Source of the DNA: Riptortus pedestris
Taxonomy: Eukaryota; Arthropoda; Insecta; Hemiptera; Alydidae
Assembly: GCA_019009955.1 (NCBI GenBank)
Contig: CM032230.1
Coordinates: 122,020,501-122,084,500, forward strand
Length of the DNA stretch: 64,000 nucleotides
Direction of reading: 5' to 3'
The notes under the pieces are model-generated. The model was not told where the DNA came from, ran no database searches, and saw only the letters and a list, made by a program, of their open reading frames with translations. The translations under genes and the position numbers were made by a program. Of the stretch, positions 32,560 to 43,134 are shown in pieces. Numbering within the stretch: the stretch's first letter is position 1; each line of letters begins with the position of its first letter.

Positions 32560-33753
32560 TTAATGTAAACGATAAGAAAAAAATAGTTTATACTGCATAG
32601 ATTTGTAAATCAATAATTTCTTTTAAAATAATCGTCTTTGTAGAGTATGCAGAAGATTTTGCACAACTTGAGGCAATTCATATGTCGACTTGTAGGAGAA
32701 TGCTGTGAGTGAGTATGTTGGAACAGCTTCACTACTGAGGGTAAATTGATATCAATATCAAAAGAATGACAACCACTAACTCAATTGACTAAATTGATGT
32801 GTGGTATGGAGTGCATTAAGGAAATTATAGTGATAGGAGCATATTAATTTCGAGAACAAATCAATGCCCTCATATAACCGGTGATTAAGTAGCAGTTAAT
32901 GTACAATAATTCACTGCTAATGATTTATAGATAGATTACTAGTTTAAAGATTTGGTGGTTGTGTCTGATTACAGTTTTCGGGAGACAAATCCAAAGCTCA
33001 AGTAGGAAGTTCTGTAGTTCCACATTAGATTGTCGATAATCGTTAGACTATCCAATAATAAAAGTACCAGTACAAGTGGAGTAAACTCCACTAAAGAGCA
33101 GAATACTATAGAATTAGTCCTCCGTAAATTATGATTAAATGACTATAGTTACATTTTTTTTAATTCTCGTAACTTATAAATAATATATTTTACAGACATC
33201 TGTATATTCAAAACTTATTTTCTGTCGACTAATAAAATAACTCATTACATAAAATGTCTAGTCCCATCCTACCTAGAAAAGCCGTAGTTGAAAAAACTGG
33301 ACGTTAATACATATCAATAATAATTTTGAAGAACGTGACAATTTTTAAATCTCACATCAGTTGTTTTTATGTAAATTTATTAATTGACTTACTATTGGTT
33401 AACAATTCCGGGCTAAATGCAATGAGATTTGAGAGTCTATTGTACAACTTCAGAAACTATAATCTTATATAATTAAAGTACCATTTGGCTGTCTTCAAGG
33501 AATAAGTACATTTTGATATCTTTAATAGTCTAAATTAAAAATTCTTTTCGGTTCCCAAATCAGTTTCCAGTATGATGATAAATTTGAAATGCATACATAG
33601 TAAACCGTTTATCGCATTTTTTTTCGCCCACTCCCAAAAGAAGGCTTAAACTTTCTTAATTTTGGATGATATGAAATTGATAGAGCCATCTATGGAGACT
33701 GATAGTGTATAATCAATAAAAAATGCAAAATTTGATAAACGAATATATTATTG
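32560..33753. other. Unassigned AT-rich stretch
   Basis: No feature recognised in 1.2 kb. Confidence 0.5.
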
Positions 33754-33955
33754 CGGCTGTGGTCGGCAATGTGTGTTAAACCACTGGTCTTAATGCCCTT
33801 GGCAATCCTGGAAACGTGGGTTCAATTTTCGCGTAGGAATTTATTTAGGGAGATGCTCATTAAATAGAATCCCTTGTCCCATACGGGTTAAAAAATAGTG
33901 GTACGCTGCATGTAACTATCCTATATTAGCTATAGTAAGATACGGAGTGTCGGCC
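33754..33955 (+). mobile_element. tRNA-derived SINE, copy 3, old
   Basis: GCGGCTGTGGTCGGCAATGT at the head, GTCTTAATGCCC, B box degraded to GGGTTCAATTTTCG, then AGGAATTTATTTAGGGAGAT, CTCATTAAATAGAATCCC and a diverged 3' body. The A-rich tail is missing. It is the most diverged of the copies. Confidence 0.68.
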
Positions 33956-36900
33956 AATTGCGAAAGTTTTTTCCTACAATATACAAACGTATAAACAGTT
34001 CTGAGTTCCCACTGCATTATATAATAAAAAAAATAATATCACCTCTATTGTTTCAGTAATAACTAATAAAAGAAGAGCGGAAGACATGTTCGTACATAAT
34101 GACTAAGTTTATATTAAAAATAACGTTTGGAAATGAAGGTTTCTTTCATTTTTTAAATATTGTGTAGTGAATAATATCCACTCAGAATTACTAACAAATT
34201 GCACTTCCATTTTAGCTCTACCCCTGACAGACTTTATTATCTTCTAATGGCACTTAAAATGATGATTGGTCTAATCATAAAAATACAACACTCCAATTAT
34301 ATGTTTACTTTTCATATTCAGGTTTGTAATCAGTTCCCCAAGGGGTTTATGTTTGTTTAGCAATTCACATCGTTTAGCTGAGTATTTATAGAACTACCAC
34401 TTCATTCGTGGAATTAACTTTATTTCCAACATTATTTCATTAAAAAAGAATATTGCTGCATTTTTGTGCATAAAATTATTTACTTTCGGTTTTTTTTTTT
34501 GGATTTGAACAATTTTTTCCGTCATGAATGTTTACGCTTCTTGGATATGCTTTAAACTCCTAAACAGGAACATTAAAACTCATAATTTCTTCCTCTTAGT
34601 GAACTTGCTATATATATTAAATCTACAAATTAATATTTATCAGGTTAAAAAAAAAATGATTAAAATACTTCATGCTCGAAGGGAGCTGTTATAGAAATGA
34701 ATAAGCTGTCAAATAAATTCTAAATCTGTCAGTCTATCTATAGATCGCTATTGGAAAGGCCGTTTGCTCTTTTGCCACAGCTGTTTTTGATATATTGAAT
34801 CGCAAACATCATAATAATCGTTTAACGATGAAAAGGAAATATCGAATTTTTTAATAACAAGAGTTGTGAATTCTTAGTAAATTAGGAATTTATTGGTGGT
34901 AAAAGAAAATATACCCAACGCATGCCTCAGTCTCATATTGTAGTAATATAATATTGTGTAAGTGAAATACAAATTATGTGGTTAAAAGGCAAAGATATAT
35001 TTATTTATGTTGATCCCCTTCTCTTCACTTTATTAAGAATAAATTCTCGTAGTACGCAGCTCCTGCGTTATAGGCTCTTTTTAACCTTAATTGTAAGGGA
35101 ACTTGTAATATAATAAGTATATACTTGTAATGCGGGAACTTATTATAAATAATAATGGTTTGGATCCACATGATGGGCAACAGGCTGTCACACACACCGT
35201 CCCATGTTGCAATCAAACTAAGCTATTTCTTTATTCAAATGCCTTCTGAGTAAACAGGCTGTTAGGTAGATGGTGGTAAAACTACAGATCCGACAACGAA
35301 CCCTATTTTAATCTTACAGCTGACTACTATTATTTGAAATGTAAATGACACTTGAAACAATATAACAACTGACCTATATCACTTCAGAACTAATTGTCAG
35401 TGAAAAAAAATAATAAATTACTTTAATATCTTCAAAGCAGAACTATTAACGCTGATTCTTTTATCCATTCAAATCATTATTCCCTTATTTGAATTTAAAG
35501 CGGATGCCAGTATTTTCCTGCTTGACGAAATTAAATCTGCTTGATGAAAACACTTCTAAATTTTCCTTTCTACAAATAGCTTTGAGTGAGAGAGAGAGAA
35601 ATATAGAGATATTAATATTGATGAACCCCTCCTTCTGAGGCCCTTCTTTTAATGAGAATTTTTAGCTTCTTCTTTCATGTAGCTTCCTTCAGCTTTTTAT
35701 CTCTAATATCTCGCTTTAAAGGCATTTCAATAATTGTGCAGTTCTTATATCTCTATTTTAAAGAGTCATAATAATGCTTGGGCATCGAGTTTATTATTGA
35801 GAAATAGAAACAAGAAATAAAAACGATTAATAGAATATTTATTATTTAGAAATATTCCTTGTAATATAAAGAATATTGAATATTAAATGCTTTTATATAC
35901 TTCAGAAACTTTAAAAACATCCAAGAAAGACCTGTTGATTTTTTAAGCAGAATTAAATTCCACAAGTATCACAGGTTTTTAGTTTTTAAAATTTTGAATA
36001 AGTTTATTACTCTCCCAGAATATTTTAAAATTTCCTCGAGTGGTATAAAACCAAAATATTAATAGTGTTTATTCAATTTTAAAAAACTAAGATATAATTT
36101 TATCTGCAGCAAATGTTTATGTTCTATTGTACTACTGTTAAAATTAATACTACGATTCTCTGGCTTTCCATTCTTTAGACGGCGATGTCAGAATAGAAAA
36201 TGTTAAACTCGAATCGTCCATTCAAATGCTTCATAGAAAATTTTCTCAATATTCGTAATATAAAATAGTTTATTTTTCAGAAGCGTGTATACGGTTAATT
36301 AGGCAAATATGTCTTTAATTTTTGTTTCATAAGAGAAGGTCTGCTGTAGTAATTTTTTATTAACTTGTTAGAATGTCTTTTTATTGGGCCTGTTTATTCA
36401 ATAGAGTTGAAGGTAATACATGAGAAATTATTTTAATAGTTATTTTAAAATAGATTTGATGTAAAAACGTCAAAATACTGACAGTTTAATGTTGTTATGA
36501 GCAGAAAAAAATATTTCACATAAACTTCATCATGAAGCTTATGATTGGAACAGCATGAATAAATTACCCTATTACCTGCAGTTGCAAAACATTTCGTTAA
36601 TTTACGAATTATAGAAAAATAAAATATTATTTTGGAGCCATTTGGCTTGTGTTGCAAAATGTGGGTATATGCTTTTTTCAACAAAAATTAACAATCGCTT
36701 ATCAGTTGTGATTGAAATTAAGATTAATATTTAATCAATCATGGAATACTAAGTACACTAGTTCCAACAGGAAAAATAGTCATCCTTGTTTAGCTTACTA
36801 GTTGGAATTCTTTTCTCGAATTTGACAAATTGTGCTAATATATTTGGAAAATCGTTTTAATGTTTTCTAATGAGTTATACATTTTATTAAGTATACTATC

Positions 36901-37385
36901 TTCGTAAATTATTATATTTTCCAGATAAATAGAATTAATATTCATAAAATGTGGGGGAGGACTACAGTGGCATTCAGCTGAAAGTCCCACAATTATATTT
37001 TTTGTGTTAGCTGAGGGTTAAAAATTATTGGTTGCTTTTGAATTTGATAATGGTGTAATTTTGAAGGAATTGAATATCGTTTATAGTTAATTTTTTAATG
37101 AATTATGTTATTTATTTACTATTTATTTGTGTATAAATAAAATTAGGGGTTTCTGTTTTAAACTGAAAAATAAATACCTTTGTTGTACGGTAACAAGCGA
37201 TTAAAAAGCAATGAAGAATAGAACTTTTTTAAAGTCTTGGAATAAGGAATAATAAACCCATAATACATATATATTACATATTGTATATGATTAACTAACG
37301 GAGGACAAATCAATTTTGCAGTTAATAAGAACACTTATTCTTTCTTAAGAAAACTAAAAAAAAATGAGTTCTCACATTTAATGGG
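33956..37385. other. Unassigned AT-rich stretch
   Basis: About 3.4 kb with no recognised repeat, RNA gene or protein domain. It is the longest apparently element-free interval in the window and the best candidate for host intron or intergenic DNA. Confidence 0.45.
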
Positions 37386-37396
37386 AATTTAGTTGG

Positions 37397-37398
<2 letters not shown>

Positions 37399-37442
<44 letters not shown>
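37399..37442 (+). repeat. (TA)n microsatellite
   Basis: A TA run next to an inverted Helitron terminus at 37454. Confidence 0.9.
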
Positions 37443-37445
<3 letters not shown>

Positions 37446-37453
37446 TACATACA

Positions 37454-37640
37454 CTAGATAAGACCCCTGGCGTTGCTCGGGAAATTATTAATGTGGTATT
37501 TTTTTCATTGCCAACCCGTTCATTAAACCAATATCATCATGGGTAGCATTTTTCATTACGAACTATGTAAGGATAAAACTCCCTTTTCACAAAAGGGGTC
37601 CCAAGAACAATTGTACTCTCTTTTATGTATTTAATAGCCA
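37454..37640 (-). mobile_element. Helitron 3' end, separate subfamily
   Basis: On the minus strand the sequence ends CCCGAGCAACGCCAGGGGTC, TTATCTAG (CTAG at 37454-37457). The hairpin pairs around GCAACGC, unlike the GCGAAGC loop of the main family. The upstream part contains CACAAAAGGGG and cannot be followed further; the left limit of the element is unknown. Confidence 0.55.
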
Positions 37641-38084
37641 TTATTAAAAATACTCTATTGTACGCCTGAAGAAGAAGCTTTGTATTCATTTCAGAAAACA
37701 TATCTGGGTGCTACTCACCCTCACTTTCAATCCCCTTTAGCATTGTATTTTTAAATTTATATATGAATTTAAAAAAAAAAAAAAAATCACTTCTGAGGAT
37801 TACTCAACAACACTGAAAATTACTCTTTAAATGTTGTGAGAGTAAAATCATATGAGGTTTAATGAATACCTACTTTATTTTGGGTTTAATAATGGAAACC
37901 GTTTATTATAGTATAATTTAAAGCACAGGCTATCATATTTGTGTTTATTTATTTGTTTTAAGTAAAATTGCTCTACTGGAGTAAAAAAAAAAATTCTATT
38001 TATACGTGAGGATTTTTTTTCTGGACGCCTTTCCCAAAAAAGGGTTAACCATAGTCTCCCCAAATAATATTTTGAAGGGTAGTT

Positions 38085-38343
38085 TGTAGAGGAGGCAGGG
38101 AGGCTAAAAAGGGAGAGTGAGGGTATTATTAGAGGAGGGAAGGAGAGAGTGAGGTGGAAAGAGAGAGTGGAGCGAGAGAGTGAGACGGCTGGAGTGAGAT
38201 ACTCACAGAGAGAGAGATCGGGGCGGGCGGAAGGCAGGAGCTGACTGGAGGGTGGCTGCCTCCCACCCCCGCGCTATCACCGCTCGATATACCCACCCCC
38301 TCCTGACCCGCCCTACCGCAGTCCCCGTCGTCCTATCTCTCTC
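38085..38343. other. GC-rich island with purine/pyrimidine strand switch
   Basis: About 165 bp of G/A-rich sequence (GGGAGAGTGAGGGT, many GAGAGAG) gives way near 38250 to C/T-rich sequence (CCTCCCACCCCCGCG, CCTATCTCTCTCTC). Base composition is far from the AT-rich surroundings and several CpGs are present. It could be a CpG-rich promoter remnant or low-complexity expansion. No transcript is evident. Confidence 0.5.
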
Positions 38344-38476
38344 TCAGCGCATTTCCCCCTTAAGTCAGTTAAGGGAAATGCGCTATTGAAGTAGTACTCA
38401 TAAAGAGGTTTTTCGAAAAAGTTCCTCAAACTTCCATCTATCCAACCTAAGTAGATGACGAAAATGATGACCGTTC

Positions 38477-38507
<31 letters not shown>

Positions 38508-38515
38508 AATATATA

Positions 38516-38556
<41 letters not shown>
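38344..38556 (+). mobile_element. HINE 5' half with long TA tract
   Basis: A CGCATTTCCCCCTTAAG...TTAAGGGAAATGCGC hairpin (a compensated version of the AGCAGATTTCCC hairpin), then ATTGAAGTAGTACTCAT, CCATCTATCCAACC, GATGACGAAAATGATG and (TA)n to 38556. The 3' half is absent at this position. Confidence 0.7.
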
Positions 38557-38561
<5 letters not shown>

Positions 38562-38687
38562 TCCTTCCTATAGTAACCCTATAAGAAAGCCGTTTACTTG
38601 TTTCTGCATGTCCCATGTAAGTTAGCATATCACATGCATTTGTAGTGTGTTACAATTAATTTATACATAAATTATTTCAAAAGTATG

Positions 38688-38692
<5 letters not shown>

Positions 38693-38731
<39 letters not shown>
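38693..38731 (+). repeat. (TA)n microsatellite
   Basis: A TA run without obvious HINE flank on its right; the LINE remnant begins about 200 bp further. Confidence 0.9.
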
Positions 38732-38737
<6 letters not shown>

Positions 38738-38926
38738 TTAACAATAACAACGTTTAATTAAAGCAAAAACATATTAAGAGAAGATTATTAGTCTTAAAAT
38801 GAAAAAGAGAAAAGAAATAATTAATATCTATAAATATTTTAAGTATTGTAGTTGTATCAGCTATAATAAGTATTCAACCGATTAATTTTATTAAAAGCAT
38901 GTTCTGCAAATATTTTAAAATCATTA

Positions 38927-39163
38927 TTATATTTTAAGAATAACTTGTCTTTTTCTATTGGAAATTTGCATTTTTTGTTCAAGGTCTTGTTTTAGTTGTT
39001 GTCGTTCGTTAGTCAGTAGTCTGGAATCGTGTATTAAGTGTTGACTTGTTTGTGGAGTTGAGTAATCAAAGGGGCAAGTATTGTTGTCTTTTATGTTAAA
39101 TCGTTGGTAGTAAGAATTTAGTGTACCATGTCCTGTTACTAATTGAAGTCTTTCTGTATGTAT
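38927..39163 (-). pseudogene. LINE ORF2 C-terminal remnant
   Basis: 78 codons open on the minus strand, ending at a stop at 38927-38929 and cut at its 5' end by a stop at 39164-39166. The peptide contains [20 protein letters not shown] and a degraded zinc cluster (CPFDYS...HLIHDS), a pattern known from the region after RNase H in R1/LOA/I-type LINEs (TGHG..Y..RF, C-x-C, H, C). Two expected cysteines are replaced (Phe and Ser). It is a different LINE family from 24791-27238. Confidence 0.6.
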
Positions 39164-39171
39164 TTATTGTT

Positions 39172-39174
39172 ATT

Positions 39175-39265
<91 letters not shown>

Positions 39266-39376
39266 GTGTGTGTGTGTGTATATGTATATCTGTTAAGATA
39301 TTTTGGTACCGATTAGACAAAATTGCGACCGCTAGTCTGTTAACAGATATATATATATATATATGTATATAATATT

Positions 39377-39428
<52 letters not shown>

Positions 39429-39430
39429 TT
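39172..39430 (+). repeat. Compound TA/TG microsatellite block with HINE stub
   Basis: (TA)n with TG variants at 39172-39262, (TG)n at 39265-39278, a 50-bp minus-oriented HINE piece (39298-39347, with GCGACCGCTAGTCTGTTAAC), (TA)n, then (TG)n at 39382-39443. The HINE piece and the start of the next HINE (39444 on) face each other across the TG run. Confidence 0.85.
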
Positions 39431-39443
39431 TGTGTGTGTGTGT

Positions 39444-39575
39444 CTGTCAACAGACTAGCGGTCGCAATTTTGTCTAATCGTTACCAAAATCAATATTTAA
39501 GAATCTAATATAAAATGAAAGATCAGGTTCGTTGACAGCTGAAATCGGACCGGGGAAAGTGGAGGCTTAGAGCGG
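39444..39575 (+). mobile_element. HINE 3' half, left piece
   Basis: TCTGTCAACAGACTAGCGGT through GAAATCGGACCGGGGAAAGT to GGCTTAGAGCGG. The element is interrupted exactly in its G-rich block by the Jockey LINE and resumes at 40207. Confidence 0.75.
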
Positions 39576-40206
39576 TTTTTTTTTTTTTTTTTTTTTTGTT
39601 TTTTTTTTTTTTTTAATATTTATTCGTTTATTTGCAACAAAATTTATAAATATTACAATAGAATGATATGAAGATATAACAATTGGCTTGATTATTCACT
39701 TGAGGTGGGTTGTCCATTGACAATACCCACATTGGAGGGAGCATTGGATTGTACACCGTGGAGTTATACCGAGCAGTACACAAGAAGACTCTTGGTCGCT
39801 TACGCTTCAGACATCGCCTTGGGTTTTCTGGAATATGGGTAGATGAAAGTGATTCGACTAAAGGATTAGGATGTGCGGAAAGGAGAGAGTGGAATTTCTA
39901 ATATCTGGATTTTGCGAGGGTATGGACAAAAGGAATGTTGAGGTCGTTATGGAGAGTTAAGTTGCATACGTAAAATAGGTAATCTGTAATTTTGCGAAGT
40001 ATTCTGGATTGGAGGGTTTGGATTTTGCGTGAATTTGAAGGTTTAGTGGAACCCCAAAGTTAACGTCCGTATGTCCATATTGGTCTGAGTACCCTCGTAT
40101 AAATCAATCGTTTGTTATGTAGTGATAGTTTAGATCTGTTGTCAAGTAGTCTTAGTAGAAAGAAGTCTGTACCGTCGATTCAATTCTTGTCTTTCTATTG
40201 TCTAAT
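39576..40206 (-). mobile_element. Jockey-type LINE, 3' end, inside a HINE
   Basis: A 631-bp insertion flanked by the direct repeat GAGCGG (39570-39575 and 40207-40212). On the minus strand it ends with a poly(A) tail (T run 39576-39614) preceded by AATAAA (complement at 39619-39624). Its 5' end is truncated near 40206. Rejoining the flanks restores the HINE G-rich block, giving the order HINE first, Jockey second. Confidence 0.82.
39628..40206 (-). pseudogene. Jockey ORF2 C-terminus, three in-frame stops
   Basis: One continuous frame with stops at 40180-40182 (TGA), 40060-40062 (TAA) and 39898-39900 (TAG), ending at TAA 39628-39630. The peptide is typical of the end of Jockey reverse transcriptase and beyond: SKLSLHNKRLIYTRVLRPIW, TYGR, stop, LWGSTKPSN, KIQTLQSRILRKI, YVCNLTLHNDLNIP, then AHPNPLVESL and PRRCLKRKRPR. 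The TAA replaces the usual codon in TYG.QLWG. No frameshift is needed, so decay has been by point mutation only. Confidence 0.82.
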
Positions 40207-40549
40207 GAGCGGGGAATTTTGAAAATTTTAATTATTTCCTTTATTATTAGTTAGAACGAAAGATTGTATAGAACCATTCTTATTGTAAATTTAATTGCTT
40301 ATAACTGCTTTTACATATATATTTTCTCTCATATGAATATTAAACGAAATATTTGGATTTTTTAATTTTCAGCCTCCAGTAAACGCCCACTCCTATTCCT
40401 GCTATCATAAAAATAAGCTGTAGTTCGATGAAGCACTTTATTTGAAGTTTAAATACTAAATGTTGTTCTTCTTGAACTTTTACTTTTTGAGATAAAATAC
40501 ATGGTGCACGTGGGAAATCTGCTCAGTTAACGCAGCCCCTGGACTTTTT
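40207..40549 (+). mobile_element. HINE 3' half, right piece
   Basis: Resumes with GAGCGGGGAATTTTGAAAAT, the TATAGAACCATTCTTATTG block, CAGCCTCCAGTAAACGCCCA and GTGGGAAATCTGCTCAGTTA, and ends CGCAGCCCCTGGACTTTTT. The terminal hairpin has lost GCGTGAC between CCCCT and GGAC. Confidence 0.75.
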
Positions 40550-40592
40550 ATTAGCCGATTTCCCCTCATGGAAATCGGCTATTGAGGTTGTT
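40546..40592 (+). mobile_element. HINE 5' terminus stub
   Basis: TTTTTATTAGCCGATTTCCC, then CTCATGGAAATCGGCTATTG, shows the 5' hairpin with compensating C and G changes in both arms (GCCGATTTCC/GGAAATCGGC). It begins within the T run that ends the previous HINE and breaks off after 45 bp. Confidence 0.65.
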
Positions 40593-40944
40593 AAGATAAC
40601 TAGGAGTGAGGGTTTACTGAAGCCCGAAAACTAAAATATGAAAATATATTGGTTAATAATAAAGATATTGTAAAAAGTTATATTACAACATTTATAGAAC
40701 ATTTCATTTGTAATAAAATTTGACCTATAAACATTTTTGATTCGACGTATAATAACGGTGATATTTCGAATTTTCGATTGGATGATTCCAGCCGTTAACG
40801 GGCTTGATTTTTATTTTTGGATAAAAAGTCTAAATATCCAGTTTGGTAACGATTAAAGAAAACTTCCGCTACAATGTTAATAAACAAATATATAAATTTA
40901 TATATAATATTGACCGGACCTCAATTTTGTCATCTCTTATGTAG

Positions 40945-40945
<1 letters not shown>
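40593..40945 (-). mobile_element. HINE, left piece
   Basis: Long-subfamily block (AACTAGGAGTGAGGGTTTAC on the plus strand) through TATTGGTTAATAATAAAG and GTTTGGTAACGATTAAAG to GACCGGACCTCAATTTTGTC. The G-rich block is deleted and the TA tract is short. The 3' terminal hairpins are missing at the left edge. It is interrupted at TTATGTAGA by a LINE 3' end. Confidence 0.72.
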
Positions 40946-40992
<47 letters not shown>

Positions 40993-41790
40993 TGCTTGTA
41001 TGTTTGCTGAGCTCTTTATAAACTCTTTGAATATATGTAAAGTAAATATTTCATCGTTTCTTTTTGTCTAGCAAAACTGAAGGTTTTCCCCCCTTCCCGC
41101 CATAATGCAATTCATGACTTTCGTTGCCAGTAACTCACATTGAGTATGCAACTCCGCTGATACACGAGTTTGTATGAGGGAGACATTTTTTTTTTTTTTT
41201 TTTTTTTTTTATTGTTCAATTTCTATTATTTGAGTTCCATTTTTGTTTTCTATTGTTCTATGTTTTGCGTTCCATTTCTGTTTTTGGTTTTCCATTTTGT
41301 TTTTGTGTTCCATTTCTGTTTTTATTTCCCATTTTGGTTTTGTGTTCCATTTCTGTATTTTGTTTTTGTGTTCCATTTCTGTTTTTGTTTCCCATTTTGG
41401 TTTTGTGTTCCATTTCTGTATTTTGTTTTTGTGTTCCATTTCTGTTTTCGTTTTTCCATTTTGTTTTTGTGTTCCATTTCTGGTTTTTGTTTTCCATTTT
41501 GTTTTTGATTTCCATTTCTGTGTTTTGTTTTTCCATTTGGTATTGTGATCCATTCCAGTCCTGTTTTTCGTTTCAGTTCTGTTTGTCTGTTTCTGTTTTC
41601 TGTTCCATTCCTGTTTTTGTGTTCCATTTCTGTTTTGTGTTACTTTTCTATTTTTCATGTTACATTTCTGTTATGTTGTTTTATGTTTCGTTTAAATTAA
41701 TTTTGTTACGTTTCGTTTTTTTTTTTAAATTTTATACAGTTTTTTTCCACGAGCAACATCGCCACAGCTGCGAAGCTCCAAATAAATAAA
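40946..41790 (+). mobile_element. 5'-truncated LINE copy, 3' UTR only
   Basis: An 845-bp insertion flanked by a perfect 9-bp direct repeat, TTATGTAGA (40937-40945 and 41791-41799). It starts in a (GT)n run (40949-40985), continues with TTTGCTGAGCTCTTTATAAA, the AACTGAAGGTTTTCC and TCATGACTTTCGTTGCCAGT segments and a minisatellite (41215-41660), and ends CCACAGCTGCGAAGCTCC plus AAATAAATAAA. The same order is found in the 3' UTR of the RNase H LINE at 24791-26095, so this is a second, more truncated copy in the opposite direction. Confidence 0.83.
41215..41660 (+). repeat. Minisatellite of LINE 3' UTR, second copy
   Basis: Units around TTTTGTGTTCCATTTCTGT with TTTCCCATTTTGGTTTTG variants; this is the reverse complement of the array at 24960-25630. 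Overlapping low-complexity frames here are not genes. Confidence 0.88.
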
Positions 41791-41799
41791 TTATGTAGA

Positions 41800-41887
41800 A
41801 TCAATGGACATTTAAGAATATTTTACTAAAATCACCTCATGAGTACGACCTCAATAACTGATTTCCCTTAAGAAACTCTGCTAAGAA
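41800..41887 (-). mobile_element. HINE, right piece with 5' terminus
   Basis: TCAATGGACATTTAAGAATA, ATGAGTACGACCTCAATAAC, TGATTTCCCTTAAGAAACTC and TGCTAAG complete the HINE begun at 40593. The 5' hairpin is damaged (GGGAAATC reduced to AAACTC). Confidence 0.72.
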
Positions 41888-42265
41888 TATGTTCACTATA
41901 ATAGAGTTAAACATCACTTCATGTGTTATATTCTTTATACCGAGCTCTGAATCAATTCAATGATTCTATTCAGTAGCCAATAACGACATGTTGTTTTGGT
42001 TCAATGTATTGTGGATTTGCGGAGGGCGGATGATGACCAGGTTCACTGGTCATTTGCTCGGGACTATAAGTGACCTCGCAACTGGTTATGCTTCTGATCG
42101 ATTCACTCCTGAACGCTCTATCTAGATAATACAACGCTTTACAGCTCTTTCCATACGTTTAGCCGTGTAAACCGTAACGTAAATTTATTATATCCATTAT
42201 TTTTTATATTAATTTATTTATTACTGCCCTCATTCTTCAGTTCTTAACTGGAGAATATTAAAATT
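41888..42265. other. Unassigned intergenic stretch
   Basis: Nothing recognised. Confidence 0.5.
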
Positions 42266-42490
42266 GCGGCTCATGTTAGCCATGTGTGTTAAGGAGTAGG
42301 TCTTAATCTCGTATGGTAATCCTGGAGTGGCGAGTTCGATTCCCTGCCTAGGCAATAGGAATTTATTTAGTGACGAACTCATTAAATAAAATCCTTAGCC
42401 GCCTGGCTAGAAAAGGGTAGTAACCTTTAGGTAACCCGTCCCAATTAGCTTCAGTCGCACAAAGCGTTCGTTAATAAACAACAATATAAA
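42266..42490 (+). mobile_element. tRNA-derived SINE, copy 4, best preserved
   Basis: Starts GCGGCTCATGTTAGCCATGT, with TTAAGG (A-box region), GTCTTAATCTCGTATGGTAA, GAGTTCGATTCCCTGCC (B box, near 42331-42347), AATTTATTTAGTGACGAACT, CATTAAATAAAATCC, TGGCTAGAAAAGGGTAGTAA, AACCCGTCCCAATTAGC and an AATAAACAACAAT tail. The head looks like a leucine- or serine-type tRNA with a long variable arm. Confidence 0.85.
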
Positions 42491-42680
42491 AATTAGTACG
42501 AAGCTATTAACAGTGATTGATTTCTCCAGCAGAATTACATGCGACAAAATTGATGAACTGGGTTGTATATAGAAGAGCTTACGTAAACCTCGGGCTGTCT
42601 CTTTTACAATAGTTTAGATGACGAATTCTCATTATGAGTGCAATGATAACTTCAGTCAAGCGACTCGTACGGCTGTCGTT

Positions 42681-43134
42681 TTTTAGCAGATTTGCCCTGA
42701 GGGAAATCAGCTATTGAGGTCGTCCTCATGACGCGATTTTCGAAAAAAGTCCTGAAACGTCCATCGATCCTACCCAACATATGACGAAACTGAGGTCCGT
42801 TCAAAACTGTATATATATATGCCTGTTAACGCTCTAGTGATCGCAATTTTGAAAATTCGAAATATCTCCATTGTTATGTGTCGGATCGGATAATTGTATA
42901 AAATCAATCATATTGCAAATGGGGTGTTCTGGGTGTTAAGTACATATTTCTCTAAATTGGATATTGACCGAGATATTTCAATATTTTAGTTATCGATTAT
43001 CAGTATACCCACTCCTACACCCATCATATTTACAAAAAGCAGTTATATTATAAAGGACTTTATTTGAAGCCTAAACACCAAATATTGTGATACTCATGGG
43101 AAATCTGCTCAATTTATGCTGCCCTGGGACTTTT
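42681..43134 (+). mobile_element. HINE, short full-length copy
   Basis: Both termini are present (TTTTAGCAGATTTGCCCTGA at the left; GGGAAATCTGCTCAATTTAT and CTGCCCTGGGACTTTT at the right) in 454 bp. The TA tract is only about 10 bp and the segment holding the G-rich block is deleted (TCGCAATTTTGAAAATTCG). The terminal GC hairpin is eroded. Confidence 0.8.

Noticed and set aside
42290..42350. Possible functional tRNA gene from A and B boxes
   Set aside because: No intact acceptor stem or anticodon arm, and the same head recurs with the same 3' body in other copies, so it is a SINE.
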